A DNA stretch of 64,000 nt from Vigna angularis (lineage: Eukaryota > Streptophyta > Magnoliopsida > Fabales > Fabaceae). Positions within the stretch are counted from its first letter, which is position 1, and every line of letters begins with the position of its first letter. Shown here piece by piece: positions 11,668 to 23,379 of the stretch. The notes under the pieces were generated by a model. The model had not been told where the DNA came from and made no database searches. It was given only the letters and a program-made list of their open reading frames with translations. The position numbers and the translations under genes were made by a program. Where the stretch lies: the NCBI RefSeq assembly GCF_016808095.1, contig NC_068979.1:14489001-14553000 (forward strand). The letters run 5' to 3'.

Positions 11668-14600
11668 TTTGCCAAGTTTGGTGGTGAAACTTGGCTAAGT
11701 TTGTGGTGCATGGTGCCAAGTTTTGGGAGATTTTCAAATTCTTGGTTTTTGGGGTTTGATGGAAGGAATGCCCTCTTTATATCACCAAAATGCTACTGTA
11801 AAATTCTTGGTGCAAGAAATTTCTGATTTTGGTTTGTTTTGAAGCTAGCGAAGTTTGGTGGTGAAAGTTGGCTAAGTATGTGGTGCATGGTGTCAAGTTT
11901 TGGGAAATTTTCGAAGTCTTGGCTTTTGGGGTTTGATGGTTGGAATGCCCTTTTTAAATCACAAAAATTCTACTGTAAAAATCTTGGTGCAAGAAATTTT
12001 TCATTTTATTTTGTTTGGAAGCTAGCCAAGTTTTGTGGTGAAACTTGGCTAAGTTTGTGGTGCATGGTGTCAAGTTATGGTAAATTTTGAAAGTCTTGGT
12101 TTTTGGGGTTTGATGGTTGGAATGCACTCTTTATATCACCAAAATGCTATTGTAAAAATCTTGGTGCAAGAAATTTTTCATTTTTGTTGGTTTTGAAGCT
12201 ATCAAAATTTGGTGGTTAAAGTTCGCTAAGTCTGTCCATGGTGGCAAGTTTAGTTAAATTTTTAAAGTCTTGGTTTTTGGGGTTTGATGGTTAGAATGCA
12301 CTCTTTATCTTACCATAATGCTACTGTAAAAAGCTTTGTGAAAGAATTTTTTCATTTTGGTGGGTTTTGAACCTAGCCAAGTTTGGTGGTGAAACTTCGC
12401 TAAGATTTTCGTGGATGGTGCCAAGTTTTGGGAAATTTCCAAAGTCTTGATTTTTGTAGTTTGATGGAGAAAGTTCGCTAAGTTGGTGCTTGATGGCATG
12501 TTTTGGGAAATTTTCAAAGTCTTGGTTTTTGTGTTTTATGGTTGAAATGCACTCTTTATATGACCAAAATGCTACTGCAAAAATCTTGGTGCAAGAAATT
12601 TTTGATTATCGTTGGTTTCGAAGCTAGCCAAGTTTGGTGGTGAAACTTGGCTAAGTTTGTGGTGCATGGTGCCAAGTTTTGGGAAATTTTAAAAGTCTTG
12701 TTTTTCGTGTGTGATGGTGGGAATGCCCTTTTTATATCAATAAAAGGCTACTGTAAAAATCTTGGTGCAAGAAATTTTTCATTTTTGTTGGTTTTGAAGC
12801 TATCAAAATTTGGTGGTTAAAGTTTGCTAAGTCTGTCCATGGTGGCAAGTTTAGTTAAATTTTTAAAGTCTTGGTTTTTGGGTTTGATTGTGGGAATGCC
12901 CTCTTTATATCACAAAAAATGCTATTCTAAAAATCCTGATGCAAACAAATTTTCATTTTGGTTGCTTTTGAAGCTAGCCAAGTTTGGTGGTGAAAGTTGG
13001 CTCAATTGGTGCTTGGTGGAAAATTTTGGGAAATTTTGAAAGTCTTGGTTTTTCAGGTTTGATGGTTGGAATGCACTCTTTATATCACCAAAAGGCTACT
13101 GTGAAGATCATGGTGCATGAAACTTTTCGTTTTACTGGATTTTGAAGCTAGCCAAGTTTGCTAGTGACAGTTGGCTAAGTGAGTGCTTGGTGCCAATTTT
13201 TGGGAAATTTTCAAAGTCTTGGTTTTTGAGGTTTGATGGTTGGAATTCCCTCTTTATATCACCAAAATGCTACTGTAAAAATTTGGAGCAAGAAATTTTT
13301 CATTTTGATTGGTTTTGAAGCTAGCCAAGTATGGTGGTGAAAGTTGGGTAAGTTGGTGCTTGGTGCCATGTTTTGGGAAATTTTCAAAGTCTTGGTTTTT
13401 GGCGTTTGGTGGTTGGAATGTGCTCTTTATATTGCCAAAATGCTAATGTAAAAATCTTGGTGCAACAAATTTTCAAATTTGGTGGGTTTTGAAGCTAGCC
13501 AAGTTTGGTGGTGAAACTTGGCTAAGTTTGTGGTGCAAGGTGGCAAGTTGTGGGATATTTTCAAAGTCTGGGTTTTTGGGTTTGAATGTTGGAATGCACT
13601 TTTTATATCACCAAAATGCTACTATACATATCTTCGTCCAAGAAGTTTTTCATTATGGTTGGTTTTGAAGCTAGCATGTTTGGTGGTGAAACTTGGCTAA
13701 GTTTGTGATGCATGGTTCCAAGTTTTGGGAAATTTTCAAAGTCTTGGTTTTTGGGGTTTGATGGTGGGAATGCCCTCTTTATATCATCAAAAGGCAACTG
13801 TAAAAATCTTGGTGCAAGAAATTTTTCATTTTGGGTGCTTTTGAAGCTAGCAAAGTTTGGTGGTTAAAGTTCGCTAAGTCGGTACATTGTGGCAAGTTTT
13901 GGGAAATTTGAAAGTCTTGGTTTTTGGGGTTTGATGGTTGGAATGCCCTCTTTATATCACCAAAATGGTAGTCTAAAAATCTTGGTGCAAGAAATTTTTC
14001 ATTTTGATTGGTGTTCAAGCTAACCAAGTTTGGTGGTGAAAGTTGGCTAAGTTGGTGCTTGGTTGCAAGTTTTGGGAATTTTTCAAAGTCTTGGTTTTTG
14101 GGGTTTGATGGTTGGAATGCACTTTTTATATCACCAAAATGATACTGTAGAAAGTTTTGTGCAAGAAATTATTCATTTTGGTGGGTTTTGAAGCTAGGCA
14201 AGTTTGGTGGTGAAACTTGTCTAAGTTTGTGGTGTATGGAGCCATGTTTTGGGAAATTTTCAAAGTCTTGGTTTTTGGGGGTTTGATGGTGGGAATGCCC
14301 TCTTTATACCAACAAAAGGCTACTGCATAAATCTTGGTGCAAGAAAATTTTTAGTTTGGTTAGTTTTGAAGCTATCAAAATTTGGTGGTTAAAGTTCGCT
14401 AAGGCTGTCCATGGTGGAAGTTTTGTTAAATTTTTAAATTCTTGGGTTTTGGGGTTTGATGGTGGGAATGCCCTCTTTATATCACAAAAAATTCTATTCT
14501 AAAAATCCTGATGCAAAAAATTTTTCATTTTGGTTGCTTTTGAAGCTAGCCAAGTTTGGTGGTGAAAGTTGGCTCAATTGGTTCTTGGTGGAAAATTTTG

Positions 14601-15952
14601 GGAAATTTTGAAAGTCTTGGTTTTTCAGGTTTGATGGTTGGAATGCACTCTTTATATCACCAAAAGGCTACTGTGAAGATCATGGTGCATGAAACTTTCC
14701 GTTTTGGTGGGTTTTGAAGCTAGCCAAGTTTTGTGGTGAAAGTTGGCTAAGTTGGTGCTTGGTGGCAAGTTTTGGGAAATTTTCAAAGTCTTGGTTTTTG
14801 GGGTTTGATGGTGGGAATTCCCTCTTTATATCACCACACTGCTACTGTAAAAATTTTGGTGCAAGAAATTTTGTATTTGGGTTGGTTTTGAAGCTAGCCA
14901 AGTTTGGTGGTGAAAGTTGGCTAAGTTGGTGCTTGGTGGCACGTTTCGGAAAATTTTGAAAGTCTTGGTTTTGGGGGTTTGATGGCTGGAAGACACTCTT
15001 TATATCACCAAAAGGCTACTGTAAAAATCTTGGTGCATGAAATTTTTCATTTTGGTGGGTTTTGAAGCTGGCCAAGTTTGGTGGTGAAAGTTGGCTAAGT
15101 TGGTGCTTGGTTGCAAGTTTTGGGAAATTTCCGAAGTCTTGGTTTTTGGAGATTGATGGTTCGACTGACCTCTTTATATCACAAAAAATGCTAATTTAAA
15201 AATCTTGGTGCAATAAATTTTCATTTTGGTTGGTTTTGAAGCTAGCCAAGTTTTGTGGTGAAACTTGACTTAGTTGGTGCTTGGTGGCAGGTTTTGGGAA
15301 ATTTTGAAAGTCTTGGTTTTTGGGGTTTGATGGTTGAAATGCACTGTTTGTATCACCAAAAGTCTATTGTAAAAATCTTGGTGCATGAAATTTTCCATTT
15401 GGGTGGGTTTTGAAGCTAGCCAAGTTTGTTGGTGAAAGTTGGCTAAGTTGGTGCTGGGTGCAAATTTTTGGGAAGTTTTGACACTCTTAGTTTTTGGGAT
15501 TTGATGGTTGGAATACCCTCTTTATATCACCAAAATGTTACTGTAAAAATCTTGGTGCAAGAAATTTTTCATTTTGATTGGTGTTCAAGCTAGCAAAGTT
15601 TGGTGGTGAAAGTTGGCTAAGTTAGTGCTTGGTGGGAAGTTTTGGGAAATTTTCAAAGTCTTGGTTTTTCGGGTTTTATGGTGGGAATTCCCTCTTTATA
15701 TCACCAAACTGCTACTGTAAAAATCTGCGTGCAAGAAATTTTGTATTTGGGTTGGTTTTGAAGCTAGCCAAGTTTGGTGGTGAAAGTTGGCTAAGTTGGT
15801 GCTTGGTGGCACGTTTCGGGAAATTTTGAAAGTCTTGGTTTTTGGGGTTTGATGGATGGAACACACTCTTTATATCTCCAAAAGGTTACTGTAAAAATCT
15901 TGGTGCGTGAAATTTTTCATTTTGGTGGGTTTTGAAGCTGGCCAAGTTTGGT
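11668..15952 (+). repeat. Satellite array, block 3
   Basis: About 24 monomers. Distinct variants repeat at multi-monomer spacing. The CTATCAAAATTTGGTGG variant is at 12800 and 14372 (1572 bp, 9 monomers). The TTTTGTATTTGGGTTGG variant is at about 14870 and 15740 (870 bp, 5 monomers). Some units are shortened, for example near 12460-12480. The array resumes at GCCAAG, essentially the point at which block 2 stopped (GCTAGCCAAG). Confidence 0.95.
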
Positions 15953-16495
15953 GCAAAGCTCAATGCAAAGAAAAGTTGGGAATAAGTAAGAATGATTGTG
16001 TTTATATGATTCTCTTAACTGAAGGGTTTTCTGATCTAGAAAAATCAATTTTCTTGTTAGCCCAGTCACATTATAAGCAATTGAAAAGTCCTTGTGATGA
16101 TGCATGCTTGTAAATGTATTTGATTTTGGTTAAATGAAAGGCAAAATCAATTCATGTGACATTGTGATAGTAAAGTGAATGAGTGATTACCTCTTATACA
16201 CTTGTGTGTTTGAGTGAAACACTTTATCTAGTGAGGAAAAATTCCATGAGCACATGAACATCCATGCTTAGTGATTGATCATTCATGAAAAGTAGCATTT
16301 GTTGGTTATTAGGTGATTGTGTGAACACTAAAGCATGTGCATGTCTTGATTGAAGTCTTTGTCATGAGCTTAATTGAGTTTTGACTTATCTTTAAAAGAG
16401 GATTTTTGAATGGAGTGAACCATTGTATTGATTTGTAGAAGATTGAGTTACATCTTGTTTGCTTGAGGACAAGCAAAGTTCTAAGTTTGGGGTTT
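15953..16495 (+). mobile_element. Family A copy A2: 3' internal remnant
   Basis: CAAAGCTCAATGCAAAG onward matches the untranslated region before the 3' LTR of A8 (about 35808-36349). It ends in the polypurine-type run AAGTTTGGGGTTT just before the LTR. No coding sequence is present. The 5' LTR, gag and most internal sequence are missing. Confidence 0.88.
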
Positions 16496-17836
16496 TGATA
16501 ACAGTTGAAAAACTGTTATTTTCATGCTTAAAATTGATACTAAAAGCAACCTTTAACATTTAGAAACTAGCTTAGAATCATGCTTTTATTCATATTTTTA
16601 GAAATAATAGGATGGACAAGTTTATGCTTGATTTCAGTGTTTTATGTAGGTTTTAAGGTGAATTTGATGAAAGAAGTGAAGAAGGACAGAGATGGAATCA
16701 GAAAAGAACTCAAAAAGTGCAAAAGAAGAGAAGCCGCAAGTACCGCTCAACGCCAGTTTACCGCTGAGCGGCACTCAAGAACACTAGTTGGCTCCGCTAA
16801 TGGGTGAAAATGTAGCTGAGGGGAGAATTGACTACGCGCTGGTACCGCTGAGAGGCAGTTTACCGCTGAGCCGTGGTATTTTGGGCTTAGGCCCACTTTT
16901 CTGTAATATTGCGAATAGTATATAAGCTTTAGGACTTTCTAGGGTTTGTATCTTTGGCTGAAGAGGAAGCAAACACACACCTTTCCACCCCTTGGAGGAA
17001 GATCTCGGATGCTAAGGCTACCTACTCATCTTCCTAGGGTCCTATCTTTCATTCTTTCATTATTGTTCATCTAGTTTCACCATGAATATGGTGAACTAAA
17101 CTCTTCTTGTTGTTGGGGAATCAATGTAATCTTGTGAAACTCTCATATATGGAATTTTATGCTTAAATATCATATCTTTGATACATGCTTTCTTTCATCA
17201 TTGGTTAGGGTTTTTCCTCTTTGCTCAAAGCATGCATTGTTTAACTCATTCGATGTCATGATTATTGATTTTAGTGATATGGAAACATACGGTAAAATCT
17301 AGATCCGGGGAAATTCTCCCAAAAGTAATATCGCCTAGACATAGGGATATGAGGTTGGTTGCCTTTAAGCTTCTATGCTTCAGAATTATTTATTAGGGAT
17401 GCTAGGAATTGTATGAACTCGTAATTAAGAATAGGCTTTCTTCGCTGAGACATCGGGTTTAAGGTAATTTAGAGAGCGACATTAACGTTGATGAAAAGAA
17501 TGATGAATTCCTAAAATATATGAGAGTGGATACGACAAAATTGATTTCCCCAACAACATACTCATCCATATATTTCATTCCGTGTTTGTGTTCCTTTTTG
17601 TCATTGATCAAACTCATGCATACATATTTAATTATTGTCTTTTACATTTGAAACCACAAGAATTTGTTCACAAGTCTTAAATAATCAACAAATCATATAA
17701 CTAACTAGGCCGTGAGTTTTTTGGGAGAACGATACTTGGTCTTACCGAGTTTATTACTTGATACAATTCGGTCACACTTGCCGAGGGTTAAACAAGGTTT
17801 TGGCGCCGTTTTTCGGTGTTCATAAATTTGTCATTA
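16496..17836 (+). mobile_element. Family A copy A2: 3' LTR
   Basis: TGATAACAG...TTTGTCATTA, 1341 bp. It carries the U3 palindromes (16740-16880), TATA (GTATATAAGC near 16918) and the family R-U5. The satellite resumes at GTGGTGAAAC within about 3 bp of the register at which it stopped at 15952 (CCAAGTTTGGTG). That is unexpected for a randomly truncated element. Confidence 0.9.
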
Positions 17837-19929
17837 GTGGTGAAACTTGGCTAATTTTGTGGTTCATAGTGCCAAGTTTTGGGAAATTTTCAAAGTCTTG
17901 GTTTTTTTGGTTTGATGGTTGGAATGTCCTCTTTATATCACCAAAATGCTACTGTAAAAATCTTGGTGCAAGAAATTTTTCATTTTGGTTGGTTTTGAAG
18001 CTAGCCAAGTTTGATCGTGAAATTTGGCTAAGTTGTTGCTTGGTGGAAAGTTTTGGGAAATTTTGAAAGTCTTGGATTTTGGGGTTTGATGGTTGGAATG
18101 CACTCTTTATATCACCAAAAGGCTACTATAAAAATCTTGGTGCATGAAATTTTTCATTTTGGTGGGTTTTGAAGCTGGCCAAGTTTGGTGGTGAAAATTG
18201 GCTAAGTTAGTGCTTGGTGCTAATTTTTGGGAAGTTGACAAACTCTTGGTTGTTGGGGTTTGATGGTTGAAATGCACTCTTTAAATCACAAAAATGCTAC
18301 TGTAAAAATCTCGGTGCTAGAAATTGTTCATTTCGGTTGGTTTTGAAGCTAGCCAAGTGTGGTGGTGAAAATTGGCTAAGTTTGTGGTGCATGGTGCGAA
18401 GTTTTGGGAAATTTTCAAAGTCTTGGTTTTCTGGGTTTGATGGTTCGAATGCCCTCTTTATATCACAAAAATGCTACTGTTAAAATCTTGGTGCAAGAAT
18501 TTTTTCATTTTGATTGGTTTTGAAGCTAGCCAAGTTTGGTGGTGAAAGTTGGCTAAGTTGGTGCTTGGTGGCAAGTTTTGCGAAATTTTCAAAGTCTTGG
18601 TTTTTTGAATTTGATGGTTGGAATGCACTCTTAATATCACCAAAAGTCTACTTCAAAAATCTTGGTGCAAGATATTTTTCATTATGGTTGGTTTTGAAGG
18701 TAGCCAAGTTTGATGGTGAAACTTGGCCAAGTTTGTGGTGAAACTTGGCTACTTCAAAAATCTTGGTGCAAGAAATTTTTCATTATGGTTGGTTTTGAAG
18801 GTAGCCAAGTTTGGTGGTGAAACTTGGCCGATTTGTGGTGAAACTTGGCTACTTCAAAAACCTTGGTGCAAGAAATTTTTCATTATGGTTGGTTTTGAAG
18901 GTAGCCAAGTTTGGTGGTGAAACTTGGCCATGTTTGTGGTGAAACTTGGCTAAGTTTGTGGTGCATGGTGCCAAGTTTTGGGAAATTTTCAAAGTCTTGG
19001 TTTTAGGGTTGGATGGATGGAATGCCCTCATTATATCACAAAAAGGCTACTGTAAAAATCTTGGTGCAAGAAATTTTTCATTTTGGTTGGTTTTGAAGCT
19101 AGCCAAGTTTGGTGGTGAAACTTGGCTAAGTTGTTGCTTAGTGGAAAGTTTTGGGAAATTTTGAAAGTCTTTGTTTTTGGGGTTTGATTGTTAGAATGCA
19201 CTCTTTATATCACCAAAAGCCTATTGTAATAATCTTGGTGCATGAAATTTTTAGTTTGGTGGGATTTGAAGCTGGCTAAGTTTGGTGGTGAAAGTTGGCT
19301 AAGTTTGTGCTTGGTGCCAATTTTTGGGAAATTTTCAAAGTCTTTGTTTTTGGGGTTCGATGGTTGGAATGCCCTCTTTATATCACCAAATTGCTACTGT
19401 AAAAATGTTGGTGCAAGAAGTTTTTCATTTTGGTTGGTTTTGAAGCTAGCCAAGTTTGGTGGTGAAAGTTGGCTAAGTTGGTGCTTGTTGGCAAGTTTCG
19501 GGAAATTTTGACTGTCTTGGTTTTTGGGTTTTGATGGTTGGAAGACACTCTTTATATCACCAAAAGGCTACTGTAAAATTCTTGGTGCATGGAATTTTGC
19601 ATTTCGGTGGGTTTTGAAGCTGGCCAAGTTTGGTGGTGAAAGTTCTAAGTTGGTGCTTTGTGCCAATTTTTGGGAAATTTTCACAGTCTTTGTTTTTGGG
19701 TTTGATTGTTGGAATGAACTCTTTATATCAAAACAATGCTACATTAAAAATCTTGGTGCAAGAAGTTTTTCATTTTGATTGGTTTTCATGCTAGCCAAGT
19801 TTGTTGGTGAAAGTTGGCTAAGTTTGTGGGCATGGTGCCCAATTTTCGGAAATTTTCAAAGTCTTTGTTTGTGGGGTTTAATGGTTGGAATGCCCCCTTT
19901 ATTTATATCACGAAAAGGCCACTTTAAAA
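17837..19929 (+). repeat. Satellite array, block 4
   Basis: About 12 monomers, mostly full length, with a local run of ~100-bp short monomers at 18652-18950. The array ends near 19929 in a GGCCACTTTAAAA variant, where an unrelated insert starts. Confidence 0.93.
18652..18950 (+). repeat. Three ~100-bp short-monomer tandem units
   Basis: CTTCAAAAA begins at 18652, 18752 and 18852. Each unit keeps the CTTGGTGCAAGAAATTTTTC part and the GTAGCCAAGTTTG box but lacks the ~75 bp from the GCATGGTGCC segment to the ATATCACC segment. The three units are nearly identical, so this looks like recent amplification of one deleted monomer. Confidence 0.85.
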
Positions 19930-20631
19930 GGGACAGTTTGAATGCAGCGGAAGATGGAAACCAAAGTTGAGCAGCGGAAATGCAGAATGAAATTAGTGGC
20001 AGCAGAGGAGGTGGTTGGGATTTAGCAGCAATGTGCAGAGGTGAAATAATGGTTGTTGATGGTGGGAGAAGAGCTTAAGGTGAAGTGGGTAAACTAGCTC
20101 AGACGGCCTTCACTGGAAGGAAGCTAGGTGGAGGAGGGAAAGCACAAGTAGAGTGACTTTTGGGCAGAGTTTGGTAGCTGGAAATGCTTCAGCATGATAA
20201 ACTCTCATTTCATTCAAAAGTCCTTTTACAAAGGTAGCTGCCATGATTTTATAGGCTAACCATGGAGCTGTAGTGATGAAGTAATGGATCGAGAATGATG
20301 GATCAGCTGCCATATGGTGACCCATGTGTAAAATATGATGGCCTTCCAGAAAGGCTTATTATTAAAAATGTGCTAAAAACCAAATCAGCATGTGGTCTGT
20401 TGGTGTTGATGTTGCTATGGTGTGCTTAGCAAAGAGTGGTGGTGCAGCTAGCAACTTGGACATTCATATGGACAAATTTGGCCCTTCTCTTGGTATCTCC
20501 AAATTCCACTTAAAATGAAGGAAAAGAACTTGCCCTGTTGTATCCATATCTTCAAGCTCTTCTTGGATTCTTCTAGCCATACTTCTAGTATTTGACCTTA
20601 ATTATTTGATGGGCTTTGGCCCAAGTCATCA
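19930..20631 (-). mobile_element. LTR-like fragment of another family, minus strand
   Basis: Non-satellite 0.7 kb between satellite blocks. Read on the minus strand it starts TGATGACTTGGGCC, like an LTR 5' end. It has GCCTATAAAATC (TATA box) about 370 nt in, followed by a leader-like CT-rich part. The other end (GGGACAGTTTG) shows no CA terminus and no duplication. About 57 bp of satellite are missing across the insertion, so one end was probably lost. No protein-coding similarity is seen. Confidence 0.55.
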
Positions 20632-21545
20632 CTAGCCAAGTTTGGTGGTAAAACTTGACTAAGTTTGTGGTGCATAGTGCCAGGTTTTGGGAAATTTTAA
20701 AAGTCTTGGTTATTGGGGTTTGATGGTTGGAATGCCCTATTTATAACACCAAAAGGCTATTGTAAAAATATTTGTGCAAGGAATTTTTCATTTTGATTGG
20801 TCTTGAAGAAAGCCAAGTTTGGTGGTGAAAGTTGGCTAAGTTGGTGCTTGGTGGCAAGTTTTGGGAAATTTTCAAAGTCTTGGTTGTTGGGGTTTGATTG
20901 TTGGAATGCACTCTTTATATCACCAAAATGAAACTATAAAAATCTTGGTGCAAGAAATTTTTCATTTTGGTTGGTTAAGTTTGTGAGCATGGTGCCCAAT
21001 TTTCGGAAATTTTCAAAGTCTTTCTTTTAAGGGTTTGATGGTTGGAATGCCTTCTTTATTTATATCACCAAAAGGCCACTATAAAAATCTTGGTGCAAGA
21101 AAGTTTTCATTTTGATTGGTTTTCAAGCTAGCCAAGTTTGGTGGTAAAACTTGGCTAAGTTTGTGGTGCATTGTGCCAAGTTTTTGGGAAATTTTCAATG
21201 TCTTTGTTTTTGGGGTTTGATGGTTGGAATGCCCTCTTTATATCACCAAAAGGCTACTGTAAATATCTTGGTGCTAGAAATTTTTCATTTTGGTGGGTTT
21301 TGCAGCTAGCCATGTTTGGTGGTGAAAGTTGGCTAAGTTGGTGCTTGGTGCCATGTTTTGGGAAATTTTCAAAGTCTTGGTTTTTGGGGTTTGATGGTTG
21401 GTTTTGAAGCTAGCCAAGTTTGGTGGTGAAAATTGGCTAAGTTTGTGGTGCATGATGCTTGGGGCCAAAATTTGTGAATTTTTCAAAGTTATGAATTTTG
21501 AGACTTATGGGTTGAAAAACTCTTCAAATGGTACCCAAACAATGC
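20632..21545 (+). repeat. Satellite array, block 5, decaying at its right edge
   Basis: Four to five monomers, some with internal deletions (near 20970 and 21400). From about 21455 the sequence is only loosely related (TGAATTTTTCAAAG, GGGTTGAAAAACTC, CAAACAATGCT aligned with the monomer's GAAATTTTCAAAG, GGTTGGAATGCAC, CAAAATGCT). After about 21545 the similarity is lost. This is the array boundary. Confidence 0.85.
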
Positions 21546-21968
21546 TGTGACGGTTTGGATGCAAAACCAAACTATCTTGAGGGAGTTGAAATTTTTTGAA
21601 GTTTAGCCGTTTTGTAAAAAGGTCATAAAGAAAAAATCCTGCGAGCGGATTGAATGAAATTTGGAGGGAAGCTTACTTATGTTGGTATTGAGTGGACTGG
21701 AAAAAATCAGCGCAAAACTCGACCTCTAGATGCACTTTTCCATTTTTCCCGATTTTACGGGTTTGTGGGTTTTGGAAAAAATAAAAAAAATAGTTCCCGT
21801 TGGAGAAAAATTATGAAACTTGGTGAGTTGAGAGATACCATTTTTCTAAGGATCCCTGCAAAAACTCTCGTCCAAATTCGTTGCGTAGTTCGAGATATGG
21901 ACTTATGTCTGCTTACAAAAAGTGTATCTACTTGTACGAATTAGCTTTTTGCAAAATGAAACCTTATC
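21546..21968. other. Unrecognised sequence between satellite and rDNA spacer
   Basis: About 420 bp with no gene and no clear repeat. A 102-bp-scale AT-rich part (AAAAAATAAAAAAAATAG near 21776) is flanked by stretches such as AAACTCGACCTCTAGATGC and TTCGTTGCGTAGTTCGAG. It could be a different satellite monomer or part of the rDNA intergenic spacer, since it runs directly into rDNA-like sequence. Confidence 0.4.
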
Positions 21969-21993
21969 GGGGGGGGGGGGGGGGGGGGGGGGG
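21969..21993. repeat. 25-bp poly-G run
   Basis: Uninterrupted G homopolymer between the unassigned sequence and the rDNA spacer. This length is rare in plant nuclear DNA. It is either a real G-quadruplex-capable tract at a rearrangement junction or a sequencing/assembly artefact. Confidence 0.8.
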
Positions 21994-23379
21994 AGCAACT
22001 CTTCACGCCAACTTATCTCACTTTGGCTGATGTGCGAGAGTGGTGCCTTGGGTGCTCCTCGCACCGTTTTTTGATCTCTACCCAGGCAATGGGCGTCATC
22101 GCGTCGCTCCACGGTTGATTAGAATAGTGGCCCAGTTGTGTAAATGATAGCAGGTCTTGGAACTTCTCGACCCTAGACAGGTAGAAGTGAGTGTCTTTTG
22201 TGTGGTTTTCTCGCACGCTCTTCGGACCGAAGATCAAACCTTCCACCATGTTTTTGATGGATCTTTTGGCCTCGGTCGGAAGGGTTTTGGAAGAGGGTCT
22301 CACATATGACAAGCAGTCATTTCCGAAAGTCCTGGCTTAGCCCCGACCAGACAGGCGATCATGTAATGGCCCTTATTATTTTGATTGTTCCCATTTCATG
22401 CCTAGCAATGCTTGGCGTTGCGTCACTTGATGTTTTCATTTTCTAGCTTGCTTGTGACAGGTGAGGTATTGACCGTCTCGTGGTCTGATGCCTTGCGAAC
22501 ATGAGGGCGTGTGAGTTTGATGAGGATGTTCTTGTTGGCTGGCTCCATGCCTCACGCATCCAACGGTCAAACATGCATCTTGTTCGTTTTGCACCCGGCG
22601 CCTCGGGTAATGATGCTAATTTATTCCCTGTGTTGCCTACCTACTAGACGGTATATGTGTAGCTGGTTAGAATCGTATCCATCAAGGCCTTCTCCTGGAG
22701 GTGTTGGAGGATATCATTGTCCCGCACGCGTTCCATATTGGTGGCGTAAGAACCATCTTCGTGGCTCATGTGTTGGGACGGTTCTTTCATATGAGACCCT
22801 GTGTTTGAAATTGTTGTGAGCAACATCGTTCTTCACAACCCGTCTTGGGGAGTGCATGGCGGAATGCGTGGCAAGCTTTGCAGAACTGGGAAGTAAGGCA
22901 GCCCTTTTGGTGTGTGGACTACCAACCCGTTGAAGGGGCGAGTCGGAAAGTAGGAAAGCTTAGCAACGTCACAAAGGAAACCGTGTATTGTCCACATGCG
23001 GGGGGTATGAGAAAGATTTGTTGACAAACTGTGAGAAGTGCTTGGTGGAGATCTAGACATGCTTTATGGAACTAGGAAGTAAGGCAGCCCTTTTGGTGTG
23101 CGGACTTCCAACCCGCTGAGGGGGCGAGTCGGAAAGCATGAAAGCCTATCGTGTCTTGCAGGATACCTTGCCCTTGGAACGTGACCGCGTGGTGTGTGGG
23201 ATCGGATTTTTTACCACCCGTGTCGAGTGCAAGGTCGAGAGAGGGGGACGCAGTTGATTTGGTTTGGTTTCCTAAGAGGAACGACACCCTGAGCTGGGCG
23301 CGTTTTGGGAAGTGTGTGCAACGGTGATTGTTGCGCTCAACCCTGGCGCAGGCAGCGCTCCGTTATCAGTCGCGAATGC
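21994..23379 (+). other. rDNA external transcribed spacer / intergenic spacer remnant
   Basis: About 1.4 kb of GC-richer sequence running directly into the 18S 5' end, in the position of the 5' ETS. It has a ~100-bp direct duplication 186 bp apart (GGCAGCCCTTTTGGTGTG at 22897 and 23083, both followed by a GGGGCGAGTCGGAAAG segment), typical of spacer subrepeats. No TATATA-GGGG Pol I promoter is clear. Short open frames on the minus strand are chance. Confidence 0.7.

Noticed and set aside
22013..22312. 99-codon minus-strand frame in the rDNA spacer
   Set aside because: Antisense to ETS-like sequence, no domain; chance frame in GC-richer DNA.
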